A DNA stretch of 61,970 nucleotides from assembly GCA_937927845.1 (NCBI GenBank), contig CALFXE010000083.1:1-61970 (forward strand). The letters are read 5' to 3'. The translations under genes were made by a program, and so were the position numbers. How positions within the stretch are numbered: position 1 is the stretch's first letter; every line of letters begins with the position of its first letter. Below the pieces are notes generated by a model. The model searched no databases, was not told the origin of the DNA, and worked only from the letters and a program-made list of their open reading frames with translations. The DNA comes from an uncultured Paludibacter sp. (GTDB taxonomy: Bacteria > Bacteroidota > Bacteroidia > Bacteroidales > Paludibacteraceae). Shown piece after piece: positions 17,085 through 25,458 of this stretch.

Positions 17085-17951
17085 ATGAAAATCAAATATT
17101 TAAACATAGTTATTATTGTTCTATCAACTTTTTTCTATTCGTGTGATAGAAGGGATTATGATGTCCCTGAAATAGAAGCACCTGCATATTCTACTTCAAA
17201 AGAGATTATCAGTATAGCTGATTTGAAAACTTTAAGTTCGACATTTCCATTGCCTTTTATTGTTGATGGTTATGAAAATAAGGTAGGTAACTTCGAAGTT
17301 AGGTCTATGGACAACACAAACAAGGCGATAAAAGGTATTGTTACTGCTAATGATGAAAGCGGAAATATATACAAACAGTTTTACATTCAGGATAACACAG
17401 GAGCTATAACAATAGGTTCAAATCTGACCGGATTATTTGGTCTGTTTACCGTTGGACAAGAGGTTATTATCGAACTTGATGGGTTAAATATCGGTAAATA
17501 TGGCGGATCTTTTCAGATTGGCGGTAGAATACATTATATCAGTTACAATCCTAATGGTACTGTTAAAAATGCAAGTATAGGTAGATTAGTTCCTGAGGAA
17601 TTTCACACACATATTTTCAGAAATGGAAAAGCAAATCCTGCAAGTGTAGTTCCAACCGTACTAACTTCGATGCCGGTTATAACTGAAACTAACAGAAATA
17701 CATTAGTTAGATTCGATAATGTTTCATTTGTTGGTGGAGGTTCTACAATTTTTGCTACCAAGGGAGCCGGATATGGAACTGTACAATTAAATATCGGAGG
17801 ACAAAATGTTGGAATAAGAACAAGTGAATATGCTGATTTTGCGGCTGATACTATTCCAACAGGTACAGGTTCTGTCATTTGTATTTTAGGTAAATATAAT
17901 AATGACAATCAATTAACTATTCGTAGTAGAAAAGACTTGATATTCAATTAA
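17085..17951 (+). CDS. DUF5689 OB-fold lipoprotein
   Basis: A 288-residue lipoprotein (signal ending FFYSC, Cys about residue 20). The body is the DUF5689 pattern, IKGIVTANDESGNIYKQFY then IQDNTGAITIG, an OB-fold-like nucleic-acid-binding beta barrel. A second beta domain (about residues 190-288) ends LTIRSRKDLIFN. It starts 14 bp after the TonB receptor, so it is probably its surface partner in the place a SusD would take. Family knowledge: DUF5689 occurs in Bacteroidota exported proteins, often with nucleases. Binding of nucleic acid is an inference. Confidence 0.8.
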   Translation: MKIKYLNIVIIVLSTFFYSCDRRDYDVPEIEAPAYSTSKEIISIADLKTLSSTFPLPFIVDGYENKVGNFEVRSMDNTNKAIKGIVTANDESGNIYKQFYIQDNTGAITIGSNLTGLFGLFTVGQEVIIELDGLNIGKYGGSFQIGGRIHYISYNPNGTVKNASIGRLVPEEFHTHIFRNGKANPASVVPTVLTSMPVITETNRNTLVRFDNVSFVGGGSTIFATKGAGYGTVQLNIGGQNVGIRTSEYADFAADTIPTGTGSVICILGKYNNDNQLTIRSRKDLIFN

Positions 17952-17987
17952 ATAATAAATACAAATTAAAATTTTAATAATTAAATT

Positions 17988-19229
17988 ATGAAACTAAAAC
18001 ATTTATTTTATGCAATTGCAACTTTACCTTTATTGTTTAGTTGCGAACCTGAAGTTGCTGTTACCGGTATAGCTATCGACCCATCATCAGTGACTTTAAC
18101 TGAAATTGGACAGGAACAAACTCTTACAGTAACTTTAGCTCCTGAAGGTGCAAAGGGTGACGTTATATGGGAAAGCTCTAACACTGCTGTTGTAACTGTC
18201 GAAGGTAGTGGTTTGACAGCTGTCATAACAGCCGTTGGTAAAGGTACAGCTAAGATTACTGCTTCTGTTGGTATATTTTCCGGTGAATGCAATGTGGTTG
18301 TAAAAGATGAAGAGGGAGGTAATGGAGAACTTGATGAAGGAAATGGCTCTAAAGATGCTCCTTATAATGTAACCCAAGTATTAGGTTTCTTTGAAGGCTC
18401 AGCTAGCTTACCAAAAGGTGTTTGGGCTACTGGTTATATTGTGGGTGGAGTAAAAACAGGTGATAAAGGTACTATTGAAAGCAATGATGATATTGTTTTT
18501 GGTACTGAAGGTATTCGTGCTACTGCAGTTTTAATTGCTGATTCCAAAGACGTAACGGAGTTTACTCAATGTGTGATTGTTAACCTACCTACAGGTGCTA
18601 TTCGTTCAGCTATTAACTTAGCTGATAATGCAGGAAATTTACACAAAAAAGTGTCTGTGTTTGGTAATGTGGCACGTTATTTTGCTGTTCCCGGAGTAAG
18701 GGATTTAACTGATTTTGTTTTAGATAAAGAAGTAGATCCAAATGTATTGTTAGATGCAAGTTTTGCTACAGGTCAAGATGGTTTCTCTATTGTAAATGTA
18801 CTTCTTCCAACAGAATTGGAACGTGTTTGGTATCATAATGCACAATATACTCAAATGGCTGCCGGTTCTTTTGCTAATAATCGTAACTACAAATCTGAAG
18901 CATGGTTGATTTCTCCTGCTATCAATTTATCAAATGTAACTAATGCTACTTTATCATTCCAACATGCAGGTAAACAATTTGGTGCTCCTGTTACTAATCT
19001 AACTATTCAAGTTTCAACTACTTATACTACCGGAGCTATTAATGCAGCTGATTGGACTGAAATTGCTATTCCAAATCATTTGGAAGGAGAAACAAATACA
19101 TTCAAGTCTGCCGGAGATATGGATTTAACTCCATATTGTGGACAATCTAACGTTCGTGTTGCCTTCAAGTATACGAGTACCGATGAATCAGGTGGTAACT
19201 GGTACGTTAAAAATGTTACTGTAAAATAA
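17988..19229 (+). CDS. BIG2 / DUF6359-like OB / choice-of-anchor J lipoprotein
   Basis: A 413-residue lipoprotein (signal ending LLFSC). Residues about 24-105 are a bacterial Ig-like BIG2 domain (VTGIAIDPSSVTL ... GKGTAKITASVG). About 115-250 is a DUF6359-type OB domain (GSKDAPYNVTQVL ... GVWATGYIVGG). About 255-413 is a jelly-roll module of the choice-of-anchor J type (EAWLISPAINLSNVTNATLSF, ending NWYVKNVTVK). All three are binding or display folds with no catalytic residues seen. It probably presents a ligand-binding surface beside the receptor and nucleases. A strong hairpin follows at 19244. Confidence 0.8.
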   Translation: MKLKHLFYAIATLPLLFSCEPEVAVTGIAIDPSSVTLTEIGQEQTLTVTLAPEGAKGDVIWESSNTAVVTVEGSGLTAVITAVGKGTAKITASVGIFSGECNVVVKDEEGGNGELDEGNGSKDAPYNVTQVLGFFEGSASLPKGVWATGYIVGGVKTGDKGTIESNDDIVFGTEGIRATAVLIADSKDVTEFTQCVIVNLPTGAIRSAINLADNAGNLHKKVSVFGNVARYFAVPGVRDLTDFVLDKEVDPNVLLDASFATGQDGFSIVNVLLPTELERVWYHNAQYTQMAAGSFANNRNYKSEAWLISPAINLSNVTNATLSFQHAGKQFGAPVTNLTIQVSTTYTTGAINAADWTEIAIPNHLEGETNTFKSAGDMDLTPYCGQSNVRVAFKYTSTDESGGNWYVKNVTVK

Positions 19230-19243
19230 CAAACTCTATATGT

Positions 19244-19275
19244 TTAAAGGGTTCAGTATATATTGAGCCCTTTAA
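19244..19275 (+). terminator. Hairpin terminator after the BIG2 lipoprotein
   Basis: TTAAAGGGTTCA and TTGAGCCCTTTAA pair around GTATATA with one G-T pair, followed by TTTCTTTA. It lies between the lipoprotein gene and the phosphodiesterase gene, so the last gene of the locus may be expressed at a lower level or from its own promoter. Confidence 0.65.
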
Positions 19276-19317
19276 TTTCTTTATGCTGAATGATACTTTT
19301 ATTGACAAATGATAATC

Positions 19318-20403
19318 ATGAAAAAATATTTTCACTTTACATTATTAATTCTGCTCGTTTTAACGATTACATTTTCATGTAAGTCTACTCAAGATGTTTT
19401 AACTACTTCTACGAACAGATATGCTCCCAAATTCGAAGTCTATCCAGTTGGCTTCTACAACCTTGAAAACCTTTATCATCCATTGAGTACCGACTCGTTA
19501 AGGGATAAAGAGTTTTCGCCAACAGGTTCAAATCATTGGACTATGGATAAATACGAACAAAAATTAACTAATATGTCGTATGTTTTGAATGAGATAGCTA
19601 AGGATTTCGGTGGACTTGCTGCTGTTGGCGTTTCTGAGGTTGGAAATAAAAAGGTGCTTGAAGATTTAGTGGCTACCGGCAACTTGAAAGACAAAGGGTG
19701 GGAGATAGTTCACTATGACTCACCCGATTGGCGCGGAATTGATGTTGGTTTGCTCTACGACCCAACTCGTTTTGAATATGTTACCAGTAGCACTCATCCT
19801 TATCCATATAAATATAGTTATGAACAGGGAGTAACTGATTCTACTTTCAGAACTCGCGATGCTTTGCTCGTTGAAGGTAAGATAGCAGGTGAGAAAGTGG
19901 CTATTATGGTTAATCATTGGCCATCTCGAAGAGGGGATAAATCTTATTTAGCAAGAGATTATGCCGCTACAATCTTTACGCATCTTTACGATTCTCTTAT
20001 GAGGGTTGATTCTTCGATCAGAGTAATTATGATGGGTGATTTAAACGATGATCCTACCGATTCGAGTTGTGCGGAAGTGCTTAATGCTAAAAGATATACT
20101 AAAGATGTAGAACCTAATGGCTTGTTCAATACCATGTGGGAAAAGTATGCTAAGGGTATTGGAACCCTTTGCTATCAAGGTAAATGGAACTTATTCGATC
20201 AGATAATCGTAAGTTATAATTTACTTGGAAATGATTATAAAACATTAAAATATTATAAGTCTGAAATTTTTAATCGTGATTTTTTAATTCAAAAAACAGG
20301 TAAATACAAAGGTTATCCTTTCAGAACTTTTAGTGGTGGACATTTCCAAAATGGTTTCAGCGATCATTTCCCAACGTATATATATCTCGTGAAGGAAAAA
20401 TAA
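19318..20403 (+). CDS. Endonuclease/exonuclease/phosphatase-family lipoprotein
   Basis: About 361 residues with a lipoprotein signal (ITFSC, Cys about residue 21). The EEP (DNase I-like) fold motifs are all visible: FYNLENLY (metal Asn/Glu), VGVSEVGN (metal Glu), VNHWPSR (His/Asn), GDLNDDP (Asp/Asn) and the terminal SDHFP (Asp-His pair). It should hydrolyse phosphodiesters or phosphomonoesters outside the inner membrane, for example nucleic-acid fragments from the NUC1 enzyme. ATG 19309 is an alternative start three codons upstream; I prefer 19318 because it gives a standard MKK signal. It closes the exported-nuclease locus and is followed by a 16-bp perfect hairpin. Confidence 0.88.
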   Translation: MKKYFHFTLLILLVLTITFSCKSTQDVLTTSTNRYAPKFEVYPVGFYNLENLYHPLSTDSLRDKEFSPTGSNHWTMDKYEQKLTNMSYVLNEIAKDFGGLAAVGVSEVGNKKVLEDLVATGNLKDKGWEIVHYDSPDWRGIDVGLLYDPTRFEYVTSSTHPYPYKYSYEQGVTDSTFRTRDALLVEGKIAGEKVAIMVNHWPSRRGDKSYLARDYAATIFTHLYDSLMRVDSSIRVIMMGDLNDDPTDSSCAEVLNAKRYTKDVEPNGLFNTMWEKYAKGIGTLCYQGKWNLFDQIIVSYNLLGNDYKTLKYYKSEIFNRDFLIQKTGKYKGYPFRTFSGGHFQNGFSDHFPTYIYLVKEK

Positions 20404-20439
20404 TTTATGAGAATAAATGTATATATGTATAATCAAAAA

Positions 20440-20480
20440 ATGAAAGTAGAGACGCGCAATTTGTGCGTCTCTACTTTCAT
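20440..20480. terminator. Perfect 16-bp hairpin, bidirectional terminator or palindromic repeat
   Basis: ATGAAAGTAGAGACGC (20440-20455) is exactly complementary to 20465-20480 around a 9-nt loop. It lies 37 nt after the phosphodiesterase stop. The GAGACGC core resembles palindromic repeats scattered through many genomes, here used at a transcript end. Confidence 0.75.
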
Positions 20481-20542
20481 TTGTATAGTTTGATTCAAAA
20501 AATTATTAATTCTAAAGTATTTTTATTTTTCAAATTTAATAT

Positions 20543-20574
20543 TACCTTTGTCTCGTCAATCTGTGTGCGCACAC
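20543..20574 (+). promoter_or_regulatory. Promoter -7 box and palindromic operator of the LacI regulator
   Basis: TACCTTTG (20543-20550) matches TAnnTTTG. The perfect 12-bp palindrome GTGTGCGCACAC (20563-20574) lies where transcription should begin. A palindrome with a CG-type centre just downstream of the -7 box is typical of LacI-family autorepression. This also argues that translation starts at 20605 and not at an upstream in-frame TTG. Confidence 0.6.
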
Positions 20575-20604
20575 GATAGATGTATATTAGCACATTATTT
20601 ACAT

Positions 20605-21672
20605 ATGAGACATGGTAACAAAATACGTATAAAAGATATTGCTTCGATGGCTGGCGTGTCGGAGGGTACAGTTGATCGTGTCTTGCATAATAGGGGTGAG
20701 GTTTCTGAAAAGAGTCGGATTGCTGTTGAGAAAGTGCTTCATGAAATTGATTATTCTCCAAATATTTTAGCACGTTCTCTTGCTTCTAAAAAGCAATATC
20801 GTTTTGTATGCGTCATTCCTTCATTCAAAGAAGGTGATTATTGGCAACAGGTAGATAAAGGATTTGATATGGCAGCTTCCGAATTTGCTCATTTCAATAT
20901 TCTTGTCGACAAAAAGTATTTCGATCAATATGATCCTCAATCTTTTATCGATATAACTATATCGGTATTATCAGAAAATTTTGATGTTGTATTTATAGCT
21001 CCTATTTTTCGTAATGAGGCTATTGATTTTACTACTACTTTGGATGATCTCAATATACCCTTTTCTTTTATAGACTCTGTGGTTGAAGAAACAAATTTTG
21101 TCACATATTATGGGCAGAATTCTTCACAAAGTGGTTATGTTGGTGCAAAATTACTATTAGATACTTTAAAGCCTTATTCTAAAATTTTGGTGGTGCGTAC
21201 TCAAAGAAAAAGTGAAGGCGTATCCAATCAAACTATCAATCGTTATAAGGGTTTTTCCGATTATTTAAATGAAAATAATAGTTTTTGCGAAACTATAGAG
21301 GTTATGTTGTCTGATGATAATGAGGATACTAATAAATCGATTCTTCAAAATATATTTGATAATCATCCTGACATCAAGGCTGCCATTACTTTTAATTCTA
21401 AAGTCTATAGAATTGCAAAATTTATTAACTCAACAAATAGGAAAGATATTGTACTGCTTGGTTACGATACACTTCAGGAGAATATTATATATTTGAAGCA
21501 AGGTGTTATTTCTTATTTGATTGCTCAACGTCCTGACAAACAGGCTTTTTCAACGGTTCAAGATATGTGTAATAAACTAATTTTCAATAAAAGCATAAAG
21601 AAAATAAACTATATGCCTATAGATATTTTGATAAAGGAAAATATCGATTATTATGTAGGTTCTAAAGATTAA
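20605..21672 (+). CDS. LacI-family transcriptional regulator
   Basis: With the ATG at 20605 the protein is 355 residues and opens with MRHGNKIRIKDIASMAGVSE, the LacI helix-turn-helix (GVSEGTVDRVLHNRGEVSEKSR), then the hinge (SPNILARSLASKK) and a periplasmic-binding-protein-like sensor domain with QGVISYLIAQRPDKQ near the end. LacI members of this kind sense sugars or sugar acids and repress or activate adjacent catabolic genes. The next genes (SDR, KDG-type kinase, LarA homologue) suggest a hexonate or hexuronate signal. An operator-like palindrome lies 31 bp upstream. An upstream extension to 20548 would put the promoter box inside the gene and is rejected. Confidence 0.9.
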   Translation: MRHGNKIRIKDIASMAGVSEGTVDRVLHNRGEVSEKSRIAVEKVLHEIDYSPNILARSLASKKQYRFVCVIPSFKEGDYWQQVDKGFDMAASEFAHFNILVDKKYFDQYDPQSFIDITISVLSENFDVVFIAPIFRNEAIDFTTTLDDLNIPFSFIDSVVEETNFVTYYGQNSSQSGYVGAKLLLDTLKPYSKILVVRTQRKSEGVSNQTINRYKGFSDYLNENNSFCETIEVMLSDDNEDTNKSILQNIFDNHPDIKAAITFNSKVYRIAKFINSTNRKDIVLLGYDTLQENIIYLKQGVISYLIAQRPDKQAFSTVQDMCNKLIFNKSIKKINYMPIDILIKENIDYYVGSKD

Positions 21673-21718
21673 TTAATCTTCATTTAAAATTATTGTTCAA
21701 CTTGTAATTTATATTAAT

Positions 21719-22531
21719 ATGAGTAATTTATTTAATATCAAAGATTTAGTAGTAGTAATCACCGGAGGTAATGGTGTACTCGGAAAAGGAATGGCTGAGT
21801 ATATGTGTTCGCAAGGAGCAAAGGTTGTTATTCTGGGAAGAAGATTAGATTCGATTAACGAATTGGTTAGCAGTTTGAAATCAAAAGGTTATGAAGCCGA
21901 TGGTTTTTCTGCTGATGTTCTTGATAAGGAACAGCTTGAAGGTGTTGCAGCAAAAATAATTGAGAAATATGGCAGAATTGATGTTTTAGTTAATGGTGCC
22001 GGTGGTAATATGCCGGGTGCAACTATTCCGCCTGATAAAACTTTCTTTGATCTTGAAATAGAAGCCTTTAGAAAAGTTGTAGATGTAAACTTGTTTGGTA
22101 CTGTACTGCCAACAATGATTTTTGCAAAAGAAATGGTTAAACAGAAAAAGGGTAGTATTATCAATATTTCTTCGGAAGCTGCTATTCGTCCGCTTACAAG
22201 AGTTGTCGGATATGCTGCTGCTAAGGCTGCTGTTACTAATTTCACTCAATCACTGGCAATCGAGTTGGCAAGTAAATATGGTGAAGGGTTGCGTGTAAAT
22301 GCTATTGCTCCAGGATTTTTCATTACTGAGCAAAATCGTGCATTATTGACTAATCCTGATGGTTCGCTGACTGATAGGGGTAATAGAATTATCGATCATA
22401 CGCCATTTGCTCGTTTTGGTTCACCTGATGAATTGTTCGGTACTTTGCACTGGCTTGCAAGTGATGCATCTAAGTTTGTAACAGGCACTATGACAGTTGT
22501 TGATGGTGGATTTAATTCATTCTGTATTTAA
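21719..22531 (+). CDS. SDR oxidoreductase, probable D-mannonate/fructuronate reductase
   Basis: A 270-residue classical short-chain dehydrogenase: cofactor motif TGGNGVLGKG (about residue 15), NGAGG, catalytic Ser in INISSEAA (about 143) and YAAAK (about 160). Length and sequence style resemble the YjmF/UxuB-type SDRs that interconvert D-mannonate and D-fructuronate with NAD(P). The neighbours fit: a LacI regulator 46 bp upstream and a KDG-kinase-like gene 38 bp downstream, although no uxuA dehydratase is in the window. Substrate assignment is inference; related SDRs act on gluconate or other polyols. Confidence 0.8.
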   Translation: MSNLFNIKDLVVVITGGNGVLGKGMAEYMCSQGAKVVILGRRLDSINELVSSLKSKGYEADGFSADVLDKEQLEGVAAKIIEKYGRIDVLVNGAGGNMPGATIPPDKTFFDLEIEAFRKVVDVNLFGTVLPTMIFAKEMVKQKKGSIINISSEAAIRPLTRVVGYAAAKAAVTNFTQSLAIELASKYGEGLRVNAIAPGFFITEQNRALLTNPDGSLTDRGNRIIDHTPFARFGSPDELFGTLHWLASDASKFVTGTMTVVDGGFNSFCI

Positions 22532-22568
22532 TATTCCTTATTTATATATTTTAATTTTATCTTATAAA

Positions 22569-23645
22569 ATGATTACACTTAAAGAAAATTGTAAGTATTC
22601 ATTGATGGTTGCAACAAGTATGGGTATTAGAATTACCCCTTTAAACGGTCAACCTGTTCATAGCAGTAAATTGTTTGAAATGCAGGCTACAAGTGCCGAA
22701 AGTAATGTGGCAAGTATTTCATCATTTTTGGGTTTGCCTGTTAAAGTGCTGACTACCTTCGTTAAAGATAGTCCGATTGCTAAATTTATTAAGGCTGATC
22801 TCCGTAGCAGGAATATGGATTTCGAAGGTCCGGAAGTAGCACAAGGAGATCCTTGGGGTTTTCGCCATCAGATAAATATTGCTGATAGTGGCTATGGAAC
22901 TCGCGGTCCGCGTGTATTAAACGACCGTGCAGGTGAGGTCGGACGTACTTTGAATGTTAGTGATTTTGATTTAGATAGAATATTCAACCAAGAAGGTGTG
23001 CAGATTCTTCATCTATCCGGATTAATTGCTGCCTTATCTCCAGATACAAGTGAGTTTTGCTTGCAATTAGCTCGTTATGCTAAAAAGACAGGCACGCGTA
23101 TTTCTTTCGATTTAAATTACAGAGCTTCTTTCTGGAAAGGTCGTGAAGAAGAATTAAGTGCTATTTTTAAGGAAATTGCCTCTGTTTCTGATATTCTTAT
23201 TGGTAACGAAGAAGATTTTCAGTTAAGTCTTGGTGTTAAAGGTCCTGAAGCCGGTGGTGAAGGTATTGAAGCTGAAATTGAAGGCTTTAAAGGTATGATT
23301 AAGCGTGTTAGAGAATTTTATCCTAATGCTTCGGTGTTTGCAACTACTTTGCGAGAAGTTGTAAGTGTTAATGAACATTTATGGGGGGCAATTGTGTTAG
23401 AAGGTGATAATCTGCATGTTGTTAAACCTCGTACTATTAGGGTGCTCGACCGCATTGGTGGGGGAGATGGCTTTGTTGGTGGTCTATTGTACTCAATTTT
23501 AAAAGGTTGGGAATCTGAAAAATGGGTTCAATTTGCTTGGGCAACAGGTGCTTTAGCTACTACTTTCCTTACTGATTATGCTCAACCTGCCGATGAAGCG
23601 CAAGTGTGGAGCATATGGAAAGGAAATGCGAGAGTACAGAGATAA
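22569..23645 (+). CDS. PfkB-family sugar kinase, 2-keto-3-deoxygluconate kinase-like
   Basis: The ATG at 22569 gives 358 residues beginning MITLKENCKYSLMVATSMGI. An upstream in-frame start would add a hydrophobic stretch overlapping the SDR gene and is not used. Ribokinase-fold signs: ISFDLNYRASFW, a GNEEDF motif (about residue 216), and the C-terminal signature DRIGGGDGFVGGLLY with the catalytic Asp. KdgK phosphorylates 2-keto-3-deoxygluconate before aldol cleavage to pyruvate and glyceraldehyde-3-P. The Ala of the usual GAGD is Gly here. The aldolase is not in the window. Confidence 0.82.
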   Translation: MITLKENCKYSLMVATSMGIRITPLNGQPVHSSKLFEMQATSAESNVASISSFLGLPVKVLTTFVKDSPIAKFIKADLRSRNMDFEGPEVAQGDPWGFRHQINIADSGYGTRGPRVLNDRAGEVGRTLNVSDFDLDRIFNQEGVQILHLSGLIAALSPDTSEFCLQLARYAKKTGTRISFDLNYRASFWKGREEELSAIFKEIASVSDILIGNEEDFQLSLGVKGPEAGGEGIEAEIEGFKGMIKRVREFYPNASVFATTLREVVSVNEHLWGAIVLEGDNLHVVKPRTIRVLDRIGGGDGFVGGLLYSILKGWESEKWVQFAWATGALATTFLTDYAQPADEAQVWSIWKGNARVQR

Positions 23646-23709
23646 GATTATTTACGATTTATTCAATTTACGATTTACTATTTGTTTATATTATTTTATC
23701 ATCTTAACT

Positions 23710-24093
23710 ATGACAAGAGAAGTGTTAAAAAAGAGATTAAAGAATTTTGCTTTGCGGATTATAAAATTATCTAACAGCTTACCGAACAATATTACAGGTA
23801 AAACATTAGGTAATCAAATAATCCGTTCAGGTACCTCTCCGGGAGCAAACTATCGTTCTGCTTGTGTAGGAAAATCAGAAAAAGATTTTCTTAACAAGTT
23901 AAAAATGGTAGAAGAAGAATTAGATGAAACCTTGTATTGGTTAGAACTAATTATTGAATCTGGATTAATAAAACCACATCTTCTTCAAGACTTAATACAA
24001 GAGAATGAGGGATTATTAAAAATAATAGTGAGCTCAATAACAACCGTAAAAAAGAAACAAGCAATATTAGTAAATAATAAATTGAATAAATAG
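23710..24093 (+). CDS. Four-helix-bundle protein of the 23S rRNA intervening-sequence (S23) family
   Basis: The ATG at 23710 gives 127 residues: ALRIIKLSNSLPNN, NQIIRSGTSPGANYRSAC (family signature), KSEKDFLNKLKMVEEELDETLYWLEL, then a final helix. Family members form small helical bundles, often pentameric. They are encoded inside 23S rRNA intervening sequences or scattered between unrelated genes in Bacteroidota. Here the gene splits an otherwise tight sugar-acid gene run. It is bracketed by AT-rich words such as TTTACGATTTA before it and TTGTAAATTATAAAATAG after it. It has no obvious link to the pathway; insertion as a mobile or parasitic unit is inferred. Confidence 0.85.
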   Translation: MTREVLKKRLKNFALRIIKLSNSLPNNITGKTLGNQIIRSGTSPGANYRSACVGKSEKDFLNKLKMVEEELDETLYWLELIIESGLIKPHLLQDLIQENEGLLKIIVSSITTVKKKQAILVNNKLNK

Positions 24094-24124
24094 TACATTG
24101 TAAATTATAAAATAGTAAATAAAA

Positions 24125-25414
24125 ATGATATTCTACGAAATTGGCTCAACATCGATTGAGCTTTCTTCGGAAGACTTAAAAAAAGGTCTTTTTGAGGCTT
24201 TGGAGAAACTTGGAAATAAAAATAAGGTGCTGGCTATTCCGCCTGATTATACTCGTTTGCCAAGTCGTGCCGGCGAACTTACTGAGTTCACGTGGCAGTA
24301 TTATGGTGATAAGCTTACTGATGTACTGCCTGCTTTGGGCACTCATTCTCCAATGACTGATAATCAGATAGCTCATATGTTTGGAACGCTTCCTAAAACA
24401 CTTATTCGCGAGCATGACTGGCGTAATGATGTGGTAACTTTAGGTGAAGTGCCCTCCGAATTTGTTAAAGAAGTTTCAGAAGGTGCTGTCGATTTCTCAT
24501 GGCCTGCACAAGTCAATAAATTACTGAGGGATGGTAATTTTGATTTAATTCTCTCAATTGGTCAGGTTGTTCCGCATGAAGTGGTTGGCATGGCTAATTA
24601 TAATAAGAATATTTTTGTAGGTACCGGTGGCTCTGAAGGTATTAATAAAAGTCATTTTATCGGAGCGGCTTACGGCATGGAACGTATGATGGGACATGCA
24701 GATACACCTGTTCGCCGTGTGTTCAATTATGCATCTGAACACTTTTCTCAGCATTTGCCGATTATTTATGTGCAAACGGTTGTGGGACTTGACAAATCAG
24801 ACGGAAAGGTTAAATGTAGAGGGTTGTATATCGGAGACGATTTTGAAGTTTTCGACAAAGCTGCCAAATTAGCACTGCAAGTTAACTTTGAAATGCTCGA
24901 TCGTCCATTGAAGAAGGTTGTAGTTTTTCTTGATCCTACTGAATTTAAAAGCACTTGGTTAGGTAATAAATCAATTTATCGTACTCGCATGGCTATTGAA
25001 GATGATGGTGAACTAATCGTTATTGCACCTGCTTTGGTAGAGTTTGGCGAAGATAAAGAAATAGATCGACTTATCAGGAAATATGGTTATTTTGGTACTC
25101 CTGCAACTTTGAAAGCTGTAGCAGAAAACGAAGAATTGAGAAGAAATCTTGGTGCAGCCGCACATCTTATTCATGGTTCAACAGAGGGGCGTTTTAGTGT
25201 AACTTATTGTCCGGGTAAGGCTAAAGAAAATCTGACACAGCAGGAAATCGAAAGTGTAGGTTTTAATTATGCTGATATAGATGAAGTTACATCAAAATAT
25301 AATCCTGACAAATTGAAAGATGGGTTTAATATCATGCCTGATGGAGAAGAAATTTTCTATATTTCAAATCCGGCATTGGGACTATGGGCATACAAAGAAA
25401 GATTCAACTATTAA
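24125..25414 (+). CDS. LarA-family nickel-pincer racemase/epimerase
   Basis: A 429-residue member of the lactate racemase superfamily, which uses the nickel-pincer nucleotide (NPN) to epimerise 2-hydroxy acids. Visible residues: PDYTRLPS (41-47, the DxTR nucleotide motif), ALGTHSPM with His74, PHEVVGM with His151, and Lys161 in NYNKNIF exactly ten residues later, matching the His174/Lys184 spacing of lactate racemase, where the Lys bonds the cofactor. The neighbours are SDR, KDG kinase-like and Gnd genes. This suggests a sugar-acid substrate, such as the D-gluconate 2-epimerase branch described for LarA homologues, and not lactate. The larB, larC and larE genes for NPN synthesis are not in the window. 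Confidence 0.87.
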   Translation: MIFYEIGSTSIELSSEDLKKGLFEALEKLGNKNKVLAIPPDYTRLPSRAGELTEFTWQYYGDKLTDVLPALGTHSPMTDNQIAHMFGTLPKTLIREHDWRNDVVTLGEVPSEFVKEVSEGAVDFSWPAQVNKLLRDGNFDLILSIGQVVPHEVVGMANYNKNIFVGTGGSEGINKSHFIGAAYGMERMMGHADTPVRRVFNYASEHFSQHLPIIYVQTVVGLDKSDGKVKCRGLYIGDDFEVFDKAAKLALQVNFEMLDRPLKKVVVFLDPTEFKSTWLGNKSIYRTRMAIEDDGELIVIAPALVEFGEDKEIDRLIRKYGYFGTPATLKAVAENEELRRNLGAAAHLIHGSTEGRFSVTYCPGKAKENLTQQEIESVGFNYADIDEVTSKYNPDKLKDGFNIMPDGEEIFYISNPALGLWAYKERFNY

Positions 25415-25458
25415 TTTGCTAAAATCGTAAATTGTAAATCAGTAAATCGAAAATTGAA

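Noticed and set aside
14489..17951. A SusC/SusD glycan utilisation pair
   Set aside because: The receptor lacks the SusC N-terminal extension, the next gene is a DUF5689 OB-fold protein and not a SusD helical-repeat protein, and no glycosidase is present.
20548..20604. Longer N-terminus for the LacI regulator
   Set aside because: It would start at a TTG inside the -7 promoter box and add residues not seen before a LacI helix-turn-helix.
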